Program-made: the position numbers and the translations under genes
Notes under the pieces: model-generated
Databases searched by the model: none
Seen by the model: the letters and a program-made list of their open reading frames with translations, nothing else
Told to the model about the DNA's origin: nothing
In this document: piece after piece, positions 1 to 12,139 of the stretch
How positions within the stretch are numbered: the stretch's first letter is position 1
Layout: each line of letters opens with the position of its first letter
Assembly: GCF_958298935.1 (NCBI RefSeq)
Contig: NC_084921.1
Coordinates: 8,194,001-8,258,000, forward strand
From: Phragmites australis
Taxonomy: Eukaryota; Streptophyta; Magnoliopsida; Poales; Poaceae
Direction: 5' to 3'
DNA: 64,000 bases

Positions 1-883
1 TGCGGACGGACCCATGTGGAGTGGAAATCTGGAATCGAAGCAGACACAGAAAACACGAAAGGAAGCAACCGCTTTTGAGCCCTCTTTTAGCTTCACCACT
101 CCGGTCTCAGTCTCAGAGCCTCGAACAAAGCCATTGTGTGAATCAACCGAAGTTCAGCGCTGCACGCATGGACAGATCGATCCAGTTCCCTTCCATTGAA
201 CCGATGAGTCACACAAACAACGCGATTCCTACGGAGGACCGCCTGTCATCAGCGAAAGGTGTCGTGCAGACTCAGATGGCCGGGCCGTGTAATGGGACGT
301 GCAAGCACGTTCGGGTTACTGGTACCAGCCAATCATTCGCTCAGTGAACGAATGGATAGATCGTCGAAGGGAGGAGAGGGAGATTCCCAATCTCACATCG
401 CCGGTTCTGGATCTTGACCCTCCATCCATTTCGGGGCTTTAGGGGCTGATTGGTTGGCTGTTAAGGGGTGATTCTGGTCTGACGAACACGTATAATCTTA
501 GGTAAAAAAATATGTTTTATTATCTATATCTACTATTTTAGTCTGGTTCTATGGATGCAAATATATATTTTTAGTCTGTTTCAATTCGCAGTCTGGACTG
601 ACGGATATAGGCTCTTATTTCCGCTTATGCAGACAGACTCACTTATCAATATTATAAAATTATTTTCATACGAGAAATCAATCACAATATCAACTCTTAC
701 ATCCACTCATACGGTCTCAGATTCGATTAACTAAATAGAAACTCAGTTAAGGTTATCCAGACAAATATAATCAACAAATACTCTTATTTTTAATAAATAT
801 GACTCTACTCACCTTGTTTTCCCTCGATCTAAATATAATAAATAAGTTTAAATGTATATGTGATGAGTGATTGATAAGATTAT
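1..883. other. Left-edge stretch without recognised gene
   Basis: Bases 1-450 are of balanced composition and hold short overlapping reading frames (up to 108 codons) with no recognisable domain. Bases 480-880 are AT-rich. The phrase ggggctgattggttggc near 440 resembles the ends of grass hAT-type miniature elements, but no partner terminus or target duplication was found. I see no supported gene here. Confidence 0.5.
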
Positions 884-1596
884 TGATGTAGTTTGATGTT
901 TTGGAAGTACTTTGAATTGATTTTTGATTTCAATTGAGTATTTTGACTATTTTGTCTCATGGTGTGCAGATGAATGATGCAACTTGGCAGTTGATAGCGG
1001 GTGATCAAGACTAAGCTGGGTGTTTGGTGTCGGACAATCAAGGAGGTCGAACAGGGTCAAGAGTGATCTTAGCTGTACATGTGGAGATCAAGCGAAGCAT
1101 GGAAGATGGATAGAGACGACGTGTTGACAAAGTCAAGCGAAAGGGATGCTGGTGCAAGTGATAAAGTGGCTTGAGGGATTGAGAGCATGAGAGACTTGCC
1201 GACAGTCAAGATCGCAAGACAGAGTACACGTGTAAACATCAGAAAGCTTGCTCAAGGTGTGAGCAAGTGGTGGTGAGTCACGCGTTGAGAAACATGCAAG
1301 AGGTTTCGTGGTTTGACCTTAAATCTATGAGAAGTATAGAAGTGCATTTGGTATCATCGGGAAGCTTGCGTCGAGATGAAGCTAAGTCATGAAGGCGCCA
1401 TGACCGTCCGATGGATGGAGGAGAAAATAGACCAAAATACCATCGGTGGCAGGTAGGAGTATACTATAAGAGAGGGGTATTTTGGAAAAAAAAATTTAGG
1501 AAGCTTAAGGGTCAAAGAATCTAGGCCTATAAATAGAGGGGTAGGACTATGGGAGATTTAGAATCAGCCACTTGAGCCCCTCCACCTATCCATATG
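884..1596 (+). repeat. Older LTR-like sequence, first part
   Basis: The block contains a TATA-like motif (cctataaatagaggg, about 1526-1540) about 60 bases before it is cut at the ATATG target site of the minus-strand Sirevirus-like element. Its continuation is 25,205-25,494 and then 27,104 to about 27,460, where attcaccactctttagtagcc resembles the pre-terminal box of grass Copia LTRs. When the later insertions are removed, the pieces read as promoter followed by leader. No terminal duplication was found, so the ends and the family are uncertain. Confidence 0.35.
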
Positions 1597-3157
1597 TGTG
1601 AGGAACGGTGACGTCCTAAGAGAGAGAGGTGAATTAGGACAGTTAGAAACTAATAGCTCCAAAAAATTTACAAGATAAATCTATCTCAATTTCTATCTAA
1701 ATGTACTCTAGATTTATCTAGTGTGTCTAATCTACCACTCAAGAGAATTGCAACCTACTCTAGCAAAGTAAATTGTAAGTATTTAAATGCGGAAACATAA
1801 ATAAGGTAGAGAGACAAACTCGATACAAGAGATTTTTAGCCTATGGTAACATTGGCACAGAAGCCACCCCTAATCCACGTTGGAGCTCTACAAAGGATAT
1901 ACTCCTGATCGTCAAGTCTCTTTCAGTCACGGCTATTGAGATACTAAGTCACCGAGACAAGGCCTCAAGAATGATGAGCCACCAAGGCGAGATCTCACAT
2001 CTATCATCTCTTTCAGTCACTTATGTGTCGTCTTCCCTTAGGAGCTTTAGTCACAAAGATAAGGGCATCTGCGTCCCCACACAATCTTTTTGTCACCGCT
2101 CCACACCAAGTCGGAGGGTTAACAAGTTATCGGCGAGTCACCTAGACTCCAAGTTGCTAGCGTACCTCTCGGAACACGATTGGATCACTCCTTGATCCAC
2201 TCTCTAGGTTGTAGTACCTAGTAATATTTCTCTCTAAGCTTATAAACACTAATCACTTTCTAATGGTATGCTTAATCGTCTTGGATCAATACTTTAAGCA
2301 CTTGGATGTCTTCTCAGGTGTATATGAGGTCCTTTGGACTCCAGTACATTCAAATGATCGAGTGGGTAAGTATATATAGTCTCAAACCTATCAACTAGCT
2401 GTTGCTCCAATGGCTCAATTTTACTGTAAACACCGGATGATCCAATGACAATAGTAGTACAAGAATCAGACCATCTGGTCTCTACATCAGTGGATACTAG
2501 CCGTTGGAACCGCGCTCAAATACATTCTGAACATTAGATTGTCTGATGTATCCTTCACTTTCATCACCGGACTATTTGGTGTGTTGTCTTGCGCCAAGCC
2601 AAACTACTTCTTCTCTATACAATTGGTCTGGTGTGTAAACCCTCTAATCATCGGATCTTCCGGTGTGTTGACCTTCATCTCCTTTGACATCTTTATGGAA
2701 AACACTCCGGCGTGTTGGCTTCTTCATCATTGGACCGTCCGATGTGTTGAAATCTTTCGTTCCCTCATTTGCACAGCTTCTGTTAAATGCTCCAGTGTTC
2801 ACACTCTCTTTAACACCGGATCATCTGGTGTACTTAACTTCAGTTTTCTTCAAAAATCACCCCTTCTGTTAAATACTCCGGTGTGCTTTTGCTCCTATCA
2901 GCAGACCATCTGGTGAGGTCAATCTACTTCTGCACAGAATATTAAAATGCTCCGATGAGTACAAACTCCTCTGCTCTGGACTATCCAGTGAGAACAATTT
3001 CTCTGGGACTTCTCCAATTCAATCAAACTTTATCCCGGTTTTAGTGGCTTCTTCATGTATTGCATCTATGATATCTACTAGCATATATTCTTAACAAACA
3101 TGTTATCATTAATCACCATACTCACAATCATAGCCTAATAGAATCATTTTCACTACA
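1597..3157 (-). repeat. 3' LTR of outer Sirevirus-like element
   Basis: On the minus strand it starts TGTAGTGAAAATG, directly after a polypurine tract, and ends CCTCACA at 1597. It aligns base for base over most of its length with 24,101-25,204 and more loosely with the solo LTR 25,495-27,103. A tatatatag TATA-like box lies near 2370-2380. Bases 2440-3000 carry an array of palindromic motifs of the form accggatNatccggtg, which is a known trait of Sirevirus LTRs. Confidence 0.82.
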
Positions 3158-3175
3158 AATTTTCCCTTTTTGGTG
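3158..3175 (-). other. Polypurine tract of outer element
   Basis: The minus strand reads caccaaaaagggaaaatt directly before the LTR start at 3157. This is the expected plus-strand primer site of the element and fixes both its orientation and the LTR boundary. The nested Copia element has nearly the same context (caccaaaaagggagagat) before its own 3' LTR, so the two elements are related. Confidence 0.75.
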
Positions 3176-3471
3176 ATTGATGACAACATAATCAAAGCAA
3201 GAGGAAAATAATACTAATTAAGAAAATACATGATTTCAAAAGTTCATAAGACCATAACTCTTTGCTTGGATGCATGGTAAGAACAAGTTAAGATATCAAT
3301 TGTAAGAATAACCATATTATTACCAACATTATATCTCTTTTTTTGCTATTATGTCCCTCTTTTTGTTGTGACTGTCATGTACATAGTTTTTTATTTTTCT
3401 CCATTTTCACTATCTCCCTTGATCGACCGATGCAAGAGTTTCTTCATCTTTATGAACCCGAGATGCATCCC

Positions 3472-4937
3472 TGAAAGTGCATCTAGACCCCTTAAGTGGG
3501 TTTTGGATAATTGATGACAAATGATTAACGCACTAATCAGTTTAACGAGGTTATGAACAGGTATTAGTCTCATTCAAGATGTTAAAAGGCGGTGGCATCC
3601 CTAACAAAGAAAAGAGAAGCGATAGGTGGTTACTCATTAGATTTAAATTGATTTTATTTTCGAATTATAGTATATGTATGCCGTACTATCAAGAAGGATG
3701 TGTATAGATAGTCTTAAAGATGTCTCAGTGCTCAAAATAATCTTTTTAACCTAACGGTGAGAGACATAAATCACCCCACGAACACCGATTTTTCAAAGTT
3801 GAGTTGCTCTACGCACCAGGAAGTTCTGGGTGCAACTCGGATGTTTCGGGTAACTGAAACCTCCAGGTGGACCTCCGAGCATGGGTGCTCGGTTTGGTGT
3901 TTTTAGCCAACCTGGAACTTCCAAGTTGTCGAAACCTCCAGATTGGGTTCTGGTCGGGGATCCTCGGGTTCCTTTCTAGTCTGGACCTAGAAGTTCCGAG
4001 CTGGTTCGGAACTTCCAGATTCTGTGTTGTGTCCGGACCCTCCGGGTTAGCTTCCGAGCGGGGGTCCTCTGGTGCTAAGTCTCACACCAATTCGGATGTT
4101 CTGAGTTGGACCTAAAAGTTCTAGGTTAGTACAAAAAGCTTCATAACGGCTAGTTTTGGGGGGAAGGGTTTAAATACTCTTCACCCCTCCCTTCTTTTGC
4201 TGCTGAACAACCACGAGACAAAAGCCTTTAAAGCCATTCAATAGCTCTTCCCACTACTTTAGGGCATCAATTCTTGCAAGGATTTGAGAGTTGGGTGTGA
4301 GAGCAATATATTGAGTGCTAGTGAGCCCCATTCAAATCTTTGAGCACTTGAGTTCATCGTCAAGCAGATCATGTCGCATTTGTTATTCTTGGAAGTTCAT
4401 CCTCTTAGACGGCTTGGCGTCACTCGGTGAGCACCCAAAATTGTAGAGTGCCATGGGACGTTTGTGAAGGTCATCCTCGCTTCCGCAAAGGGAAGAGAAC
4501 AATCAAGTAAGCCCAAGCGCGATCTTAGTGGTTGCTTGGTGAGGATAAGGGTTGAAAGAAACCCAACTCTTTGTGAGCACCTCAACGGAGATATAGGATC
4601 TTTGGATCCGAACTTTAGGAAGCAAATTTGTGTCTCCTTTGCATTCTTGTGTTCATTCTTGTTCTAGTTGCCTTTTGGGTGATTTGTCCGATCTATGTGT
4701 TTGTGAGCCTGTGGCTGCACGTGTTCCGTTAAAAAACCTCTACACATCATTTGGAATATGTGGTAACACTTAGAATCATCTAGACTTGCTTAGGTGTTCT
4801 TATTTTTCAATTTCGTGTTCCAGCCAAAATATCCGAGTTGAGCTCAGAACTTCTGGATTATGTTAATCTACTGCGAAGTTTTTTTTATTTTGTAGGAACG
4901 CCTATTCACCCCCTCTAGGTGACAACTCATACATTCA
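3472..4937 (+). repeat. 5' LTR of nested Copia element
   Basis: It starts TGAAAGTGCATCTA and ends ACATTCA, followed by the tRNA primer site. It is homologous throughout to 12,140-13,556. Bases 3810-4130 hold repeated imperfect palindromes around ccggaac/gttccgg. The box attcaccccctctaggtga just before the end is the usual pre-terminal motif of grass Copia LTRs. Confidence 0.9.
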
Positions 4938-4938
4938 A

Positions 4939-4952
4939 TTGGTATCAGAGAC
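4939..4952 (+). other. Primer-binding site, initiator tRNA-Met type
   Basis: The sequence ttggtatcagagac lies one base after the 5' LTR. TGGTATCAGAG is complementary to the 3' end of plant initiator tRNA-Met, the standard minus-strand primer of Copia elements. Confidence 0.88.
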
Positions 4953-4976
4953 TAATCTCCTATAAGGCTTCACCGC

Positions 4977-6077
4977 TTGGAGAACTTGAAGATGTTGACA
5001 TACGGGGAGAAAAGTCTGAAGTGCCCGAAGAGTCCTAAAGATGATACATTTGTGATGGCAAGGGCAAGAGAGTTGCAATTGAGTTCAATTATGATAAATT
5101 TAATGCATATTATTCTTACATTTCCGTGCCGTCCGAGTGTGCACCATACTTTGATGGCACTCACTATACCGTTTGGAGGTACAAAATAAAATTGCATTTA
5201 ACCTTTCTTCATCCAAGTATTTAGAAGATTATGTGTATAGGTTTTGAGCTACCATGAAGACAAAGAGTTCACTTCCGAACAAGAACAAAACCTTCACCAC
5301 AATGGACAAGCCGCAAATGTTTTGCTTGGTGCCTTGAGACATGAAGATTTTAAAAAGGTGGACAGGCTTGTGGAGGCCAAAGTGATATGAGATACACTCT
5401 AAGTCGCTCATGAAGGCACCACAAGTGTGAGAGAATCAAAGATATAGTTACTTGAAGGGAAATTGGGAAGATTTGTGATGGAGAACGATGAAACCCCTCA
5501 AGCAATGTATGACCGCATGATGGTGCTAGTGAACAAGATTAGAGGGCTTGGAAGTGAAGAGCTAGATGACCACAAAGTGGTGAGAAGATTGTTAAGAGCC
5601 TTCACACCAAGGAATCCCACCTTGGTAACACTCATCCGTGAGAGAAGGGATTACAAGTGACTCACACCAAGTGATGTGCTTAGAAGAATTTTTGCTCATG
5701 AGCTCATGGAGGAGGAAGCCTATGAAGTCAAGAACCTTGTCAAGCAAAGTGCAACCTCCAAGAACAAAGAAGTAGCTTTAAAAGGCAAGCAAGTTGAAGA
5801 ATTGAGCTCAAGTGAAGAAGAAAGCTTCGATGATGAAGAAATTGTATTCTTTGTAAGGAAGTTCAGGAAATTCATGAAGAAGGACGGCTATAGCAAGTAC
5901 AAGAGAGATAAGTCCAAAAGAAGATCATCCAAGAGAGCTTGCTGTGAGTATGGCAAAGTTGTCCATTTCATCACCGAGTGTTCTAACAAGAAGAAGAACA
6001 AAGACAAGAAAGAAAAGAAGAACGAGTTTTACAAGAAAGACAAGTACAAGACCTACAAGAAGATCTATTTGGGTTAA
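4977..6077 (+). pseudogene. gag: Copia gag, degenerate
   Basis: This is the remnant of the capsid/nucleocapsid polyprotein. Around 5120-5200 a shifted frame reads FDGTHYTVWRYK, typical of the start of the plant Copia Gag domain. The frame at 5463-5660 continues with the UBN2-type core, and 5676-6077 carries an acidic, Lys-rich tail. That tail includes a decayed zinc knuckle (CCEYGKVVHFITEC) in which the normal CX2C spacing is lost. At least one frameshift, one stop between 5660 and 5676 and several stops before 5463 break the gene. A further Gag-like C-terminal piece (GCLKTYKSKDALYKTIEAKD) lies at 6757-7062. It is not expected to make functional protein. Confidence 0.75.
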
Positions 6078-7139
6078 GCTCACATCGGCAAAGAGTGGGA
6101 CTCCAACTCCGACTCTGTCTCCGATGATGAAGGGGTCACCACTATCGCCATCCGCTCTTTTACACCGACATAGTCACTCTTTAGTGACATGAGCGACGAC
6201 GACAACGCTCTCAAGTGTCTTATGGAAAAAGGGTGCAAGGTAAAAACACAACCCAAACTCCTAGATTGTGATAGCGATAGTAATAGTGGTTGTGAATCTT
6301 TGCTTAAAGATCTAAGTAGAAATATCATGTCTAAAATAAAAGAGCTAATGGAAACAATAGAGAATTAAGAGGAGATTCTCAAGAAGTAAGAGTACTTGTT
6401 CATCATTGAAAAGGAGATAAACCTTAACTTGATGAGCTCCTTGCTAAAGAGAAGGAGAAAGTTGAGAAATTGACCAAAGATCTTGATTTGACCAATATCT
6501 CAGTTGCAAGTCTAGATGGTAGCAATACCACACTTCAAGAGAATTTTAATTTTTTTTGGATGAAACTCATAAAGCTCTTGAAGTACAATTTAATGCCCTT
6601 AGGAATAGCACATCTTCCTCTAATGATACAACATTGTTCTCTAATGCGTCCACTAGCTAAGATTGCTCTCGTTGTTATAATATTGATATAAATATTTATG
6701 CTACTAATGCTCAATCCTTACAAGAATTACAAAAGGAAGATGAGAGGCTAAATGCCTTGGTTAAGTATGGATGCTTGAAGACATACAAATCTAAGGATGC
6801 CCTATACAAGACCATTGAGGCCAAGGATAACAAGCAAAAGAGAGGACTTGGCTTTGATATGCATATGAGCAAGCCAAATGAGCGTGAGGTGATAAATGCA
6901 AGGAGTGCCTCAAGTTCATCAAGGGAGGCAAACAAGTTGATCTCGCCACACAAGCCAAGCAATCTCAAGGCCATACACCTCAAGCTACTTTTTATGCCTC
7001 TTATGTGCTTAACAGAAACTACTATGGTGAAGTGGTTGCTCTATATGTTGATGCTTGCATGAAGGATCGAGTTGTGAAAAGGAATATGTGGGTGCTAAAA
7101 AATTTTGTGACTAACGTGAAATGACTTAAACAAATTTGA

Positions 7140-8500
7140 GTACCTAAAACAAAAGCATAATTTGTTTTGTAGGAATACTTCTCTGGTGGATTAAGTTAGG
7201 TGCTTGATAGTGGATGCACCAATCATATGACCAGAGAGAAGTACATGTTCTTATCATTTGAAGAAAATAGAGGATCACATGAGAACATTGTATATGGGAT
7301 GATGGAAAAGGAGAGGTAATTGATTTAGGTAAAATTACTATCTCCAATAATCATTTTATCTCAAACGTCTTGTTAGTTAAATCTCTTAGCTACAATTTAT
7401 TGTCCGTATTACAACTTTGTGAAATAGGCTACAATTATTTATTTACTAATGAGGGTGTGACCATTTCTAAAAGGGAAGACTCTTCAATAGCTTTCACCGG
7501 TCATTTGAAGGGCAAGCTTTATCTTGTTGATTTTTTAACGGATGAAATAAGACCTAAGACTTGTTTGATTTCTAAGTCTAGCATGGGTTAACTATGGCAC
7601 CGCCGACTAGCCCATGTTGGCATGAGGAATTTTATCTAAACTTTTAAAAGGGGAGCACATCCTAGAACTAACAAATATTTCTTTTAAGAAAGAATTTGTA
7701 GTGCATGTCAAGCGGGAAAATAAGTTGGAGCTCCTCATCCCGCTAAGAACGTGATGACGACCATAAGGCCATTGGAGCTTCTTCATATGGATTTGTTTGG
7801 ATCAATCACCTACATAAGCATTGACGGTAACAAATATGGCTTAGTTATTATTGATAATTTTTCTCTTTTCACTTGGATGTTCTTTTTACATGATAAGAGT
7901 GAAGCACAAGTCATATTCTACAAATTTATGAGAAGGGTACAAAATGAATTTGATGTGAATATCAAAAGGGTGAGAAGCGACAACGGAAGTGAATTCAAGA
8001 ATACACAAGTTTAAGAGTTTCTTGATGAAGAAGGGATCAAGCATGAATTCTCGGTACCCTACTCTCCTCAAATAAAATGGGGTTATTGAGAGGAAGAATA
8101 TGACTCTCATAGAGTCGGCAAGAACCATGCTTGATGAGTACAAGATATAGGATCAATTTTAGGTGAAGGTCATCAACACCGCATGCCATGCCATCAAATA
8201 GTTATATCTCCACAAGATCTTGAAGAAGACCACCTATGAGCTTCTAACTGGTAACAAGTCAAATATGTCTTACTTTAGAGTTTTGGTAGTAAATGCTTTA
8301 TTCTAAATAAGAATACCAAAAGTTCTAAGTTTGCACCTAAAGTTGATGTAGGTTTCTTTCTTGGATATGGATCAAATGCCTATGTATACCGTGTTTTCAA
8401 TAAAACCACCAGTTATGTTGAAATCGCATGTGATATGACATTTGATTAAACTAATGGCTCTCAAGTAGAGCAAGTTGATCATAATGTTTTAGGCGATGAA
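7140..8500 (+). pseudogene. pol: Copia protease, GAG-pre-integrase and integrase, degenerate
   Basis: Around 7200 the frame reads LDSGCTNHMT, the aspartic protease active-site region with the usual DSG triad. The frame 7370-7591 continues the protease, and LWHRRLAHVGMRN at about 7590-7630 is the GAG-pre-integrase zinc region. The frame 7751-8014 is the integrase catalytic core, with ELLHMDLFG, the first Asp region VIIDNFSLFTW and the second Asp in RSDNGSEF. The third acidic residue region (YSPQ...ERK) follows near 8060-8100 after a stop and a frameshift. The region up to 8500 shows integrase C-terminal similarity with several stops. This is a pseudogene. Confidence 0.78.
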
Positions 8501-8572
8501 GAAATTTCAAGTGAGGCAATCAAGAAGATGGCAATAGGTGAAATCAAGTCTTAAGAGCCCCGAGAGCTACAA

Positions 8573-8935
8573 GTGGTCAATAATGGTCAAGATCATCAAT
8601 CTTCATCAACTCAAGTGGAGCCACCTACATCAAATCAAGATCAAGACCAAAGTCAAGATCGAGGTCAAGATCAAGTTCATGATGATTTCAAGAATTTCCT
8701 TGATGATGAAGAGGGAGACATTCAAGCCCAATCTCAAGTGCCACATCCAAGAACCAAACATATAGACACTCGACACCATTTCTTGAGAGACCACTCAACT
8801 AAAAGGGATATCGATATTCGCCATGTGAGAACCAAAAAACAACTAGTCGATATCATCGGCAAGCCACTAGACAAGCAAAGGTTTTGCGAGTTGAGAAGTG
8901 AGCTAAATATCCTAAATTCTCGCAACGTGGCTTGA
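8573..8935 (+). pseudogene. pol: Copia pol tail: linker joined to RNase H C-terminus
   Basis: The 120-codon frame starts with a Gln/Asp-rich hydrophilic linker (about residues 1-60). It then passes directly into HIDTRHHFLRDHSTKRDI and the LVDIIGKPLDKQRF motif that normally closes Copia RNase H. The whole reverse transcriptase, including the YVDD box, and most of RNase H should lie between these parts and are absent. The join is near 8750. This internal deletion makes the element non-autonomous. Confidence 0.78.
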
Positions 8936-9089
8936 TATGTTGCATAAATTGATTGTTCTAGTCTTATAGTTTTGATAGCTAGAAGTTTGCAAAAATTTCT
9001 TTTGAGTGGTATTTTCAAAAGATTTGATTCTTTTATCTTATGATCGTATGTTGCTACTTATGATCATTGTTATGTATTGTTGTTTGTTG

Positions 9090-9829
9090 GCTGGTCAGAA
9101 GTGGTAAAATTTCTTATATGTCCAACTTTCCAATCTCTTAAAGACCCAAATCGAATCTCATCTTCATCTCAGTTCTATCATCCTCCAGAACTCGGAAGTT
9201 CTGGACACAACCTGGAAGTTCCCTATTTTGGAAGTCCTCAGCCTCCTATTTTTCTCTGTTTTATTGACAGAACCTGGAAGTTCCGGGTTCACTCGAAAGT
9301 TCCAGATTCTGTTAGCTAACCCGGAGGTTTCAAGTTCCCCTCCAGGTGACCCTTCTCTGTCTCAAAGTCCACCTTAACCCCAAAGTTTTGTGTTCCACCC
9401 GAAAGTTTCGAGTTGAGCAGTTTTATACCCCTACCCGAGGAGTTACCCCTTCATTCCAATCATTTCATCCTCTCTCATCCTCTCACCTTGGAGAAGCCAC
9501 CTCGGTGATTTCAAGGTTCCTCCATCAAAATCTCAAGATCTTCGTTCGAGGTATCCCTCCCTAGGTCGGATACTCCGGGCAATCCTCTGAATCGACTTCG
9601 GGTTCATCGGTTGTTCTTGAAGGTATACCTAAAGCCCAATCTTTCTGATCTCTCAATGCCATGTTCTAGAGTCGATTCCGTTTGGTGAAAATGCTCCATA
9701 TCTTTCATATAATCATATCTCATAAGGGTTTGCAAATTCATTGGATAAATCTCTAATGCCCTAGAATTCTTTCCTGAAATCAGCCAATTCTCAAGCATAT
9801 CATCCATATCTATCTCAGGACAGGTCAAG
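9090..9829. repeat. Untranslated spacer with CCGG palindromes
   Basis: Between the pol tail and the extra ORF the element has non-coding DNA. Bases 9175-9420 contain repeated motifs such as ctggaagttccgggttc that match those in the element's own LTRs. No protein domain is recognised. Confidence 0.5.
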
Positions 9830-10942
9830 ATGGTTCATGAGAAGGATTTTGGTCAATCTTATCAAAGGAGGACAAAGGCTCGTTTTGATCCTCAAGCACA
9901 AAGCGACGTACCATCGCAGCCGCCTGCTTTAGAGGGCAGTGGTAGCGAGAGTGGCAGTGGTGGTGGCCATTGTCGTATCCGTAAGGTCACTAGAAAGGTG
10001 CGGGCTTCACATTCAAGTAATATTCGCATTGATGAGACAGTTCAAACTGTCAATGTGCCTCGTGGTAGTGCTTTGCCACCTAGAGGAGGAAGGGAAATAG
10101 CAGGGAGAGGCAAACGAAAGGCAGTTGCATCTGGCTTAGGGGCACAAGATAATGAAATAGAAGAGGATGTGAAACAACAACAAGAAAGGACTGTTTTTCC
10201 ACCGTTAAAGCTTTACAGACCCTATCGTGCATTTTTACATTCAAGTCAGTTGGGCAGAAAGATGGTAGACTATATGAACGAGTCTGGCAAGTGCAGAAGG
10301 GAAAGATATGACGATCCCTTTGAGTATGAGAAGAATTTAGCGTATCATCGGTTTTGGAATGACTTTAAAACCAATTTTTATGAAACTATGATCATTAAGA
10401 AGAAGAAGTTAGTTACTCCTATGCAATGGATTGATTGGGACTATATTGATAAAAAAGATGATCCAATCTTCAATGAAGTCATATCTGCTTGTGAGCACAA
10501 AAGAGTGAAGAATATCATGTATTTGAAGTATGATTGGAGTGATGAAGTGATAGCCTAATTCTATACCGCACTCTACTATGATCATGAAGAGAACTAAATA
10601 ATGCATTGGATGATTGAAGGAGAAAGGTATAAGATCAAGTACAATAATTTTGGTCGCTTGTTTTGATTCGATGTTTGTGACACTAGTAAGACCAAGATTC
10701 ATGTGGAGCAACAACTTTCCACTAATGAAATGGAATTCATGTATGATGATCGTGGTGAAGTGACGTATGGAACAACTAAGGGCATGATGCTATTTTACAA
10801 GTATCTCAATTCTTTGTTCCACGCCACTCTTGCTCCCAAAAGTAGTGATGACAGTCATTTTCAAGCAAACAAAAGGAACTTGCTTGCTAGGATGTCTAAT
10901 GAGGGTGAGCCTTTTAGTGTGGTTGATATCATTTGGGAATAA
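9830..10942 (+). pseudogene. Extra ORF after pol (putative plant transposon protein type)
   Basis: A single reading frame runs from 9830 to 10,942, broken only by three in-frame stops near 10,556, 10,597 and 10,666. The unbroken first part is 242 codons. Residues about 1-100 are basic, Gly/Ser-rich and disordered. Residues about 115-370 look folded, with RFWNDFKTNFYETM, MQWIDWDYIDKKDDPIF and NIMYLKYDWSDEVIA followed by a FYATLYYD phrase. The family resemblance is to the plant retroelement proteins described as putative plant transposon protein, whose function is unknown. Its place between RNase H and the 3' LTR is the envelope-like position of Sireviruses, but I see no signal peptide or membrane span. 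No function is assigned. Confidence 0.6.
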
Positions 10943-11094
10943 ATTCACACCACATCCCATACCCCAAGCAAAAGTTGTGCCTACGCTCCTTATATCTTGT
11001 TTACGATTGAGAAAGTGACCAAGAAAATTTCTTCAAGGAAGTAAAGCATAAGCCTTTGAGGATTATGTTGGTGAGCTCCAAATAAATCCCATCT

Positions 11095-11562
11095 TTGCCA
11101 CCTTCTCCTCCTATGGAAGCACCTAGAGCAGTGACAAGGCGTGTATCTTCCTCTCGTGATTCATCCTCCTTTATCAAGAATGCTCTCAAGGCAATTTTTA
11201 ATATGTGCACTTATAATGCCGTGAAGATCAAAGAGCATAAGAATAAGACAAATTTGAGGTTGAGGAAGCTTGAGGCAAGGCAAAAATAGATTCATGCTCA
11301 TTTGAAGATTAAGCCTCATTTCTCTCCCACAGCTTCCGAGGAAGAAGTGAGTGAGCCTGAGGTTTTTGAGAAACCTTGGGATTGGTACGATCAAGCTCAA
11401 GCCACCGCTGTTAGCACCAGAACATCTCATGCTCAAGTTCGTGATGATGAGGAAGAGACTGAGGAAGAAGAAGAGGACTTGGGTGGTGCCGAGGAGAGCT
11501 CACATGATGATGATAGCGACAATGGAGATGGAGATGAGGACTATGAAGAGGACAACGAGTGA
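11095..11562 (+). pseudogene. Acidic C-terminal part of the extra ORF region
   Basis: Two overlapping frames (11,095-11,289 and 11,302-11,562) encode a Ser/Arg-rich then Lys-rich segment, followed by a strongly acidic tail of Glu/Asp runs. They lie out of frame with 9830-10,942 but probably continue the same protein after indels. The acidic low-complexity tail ends just before the untranslated region leading to the 3' LTR. Confidence 0.45.
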
Positions 11563-12125
11563 TTTCTCTAATCGTACATTTCCATTTCCTTTTTGGTGAC
11601 TTGATGCCAAAGGGGGACAGGACGTGTCTTTTCTATTTTGCTGTCTGTTCTTCTGTCTAACCCAAAATTTCCGGGTTGACTCGGAAGTTCCAGGTTAGTG
11701 CAGTCAAATCTCATCTCCTTTATCAGTTCAAATCTTTATCATTTTCGATGTTGGACATGTAAGGATATTCAATGTAGTGGTGTGATGAACTGTGGTGTGC
11801 TAGTTGTTGAACTTTAAATTTGTAAAACTTATTTATGTTAGTGTGAGACTTAGGTGATGCTAATGATGTTGTTTTATCTTTTTATTGAGTGATATACCAT
11901 ATCATACGCATCAGGATTTCATATATTCACTCACACTCTTTGCACCCCACGAATGCTAAGGTATAAGGGGAGCTCTCGCAAAATTCTTTTAAATATGTGC
12001 TTGTAATGGCAAATCAAATTTTAATCAATGCACACATCTAGGGGGAGCTCACAATATATCTTAGATATCAAAATCTTTAATTCAATTATCTGTTGTAAGC
12101 TTTAATCGTGTTGTTATCAATCACC

Positions 12126-12139
12126 AAAAAGGGAGAGAT
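12126..12139 (+). other. Polypurine tract of nested Copia
   Basis: The sequence aaaaagggagagat lies directly before the TG of the 3' LTR at 12,140. It is the plus-strand primer site and confirms orientation. Confidence 0.85.

Noticed and set aside
2440..3000. Repeated ccggtg spacers considered as a CRISPR-like array or CACTA subterminal region
   Set aside because: Plant nuclear context, imperfect palindromes with irregular spacing, and location inside a bounded LTR with target duplication.
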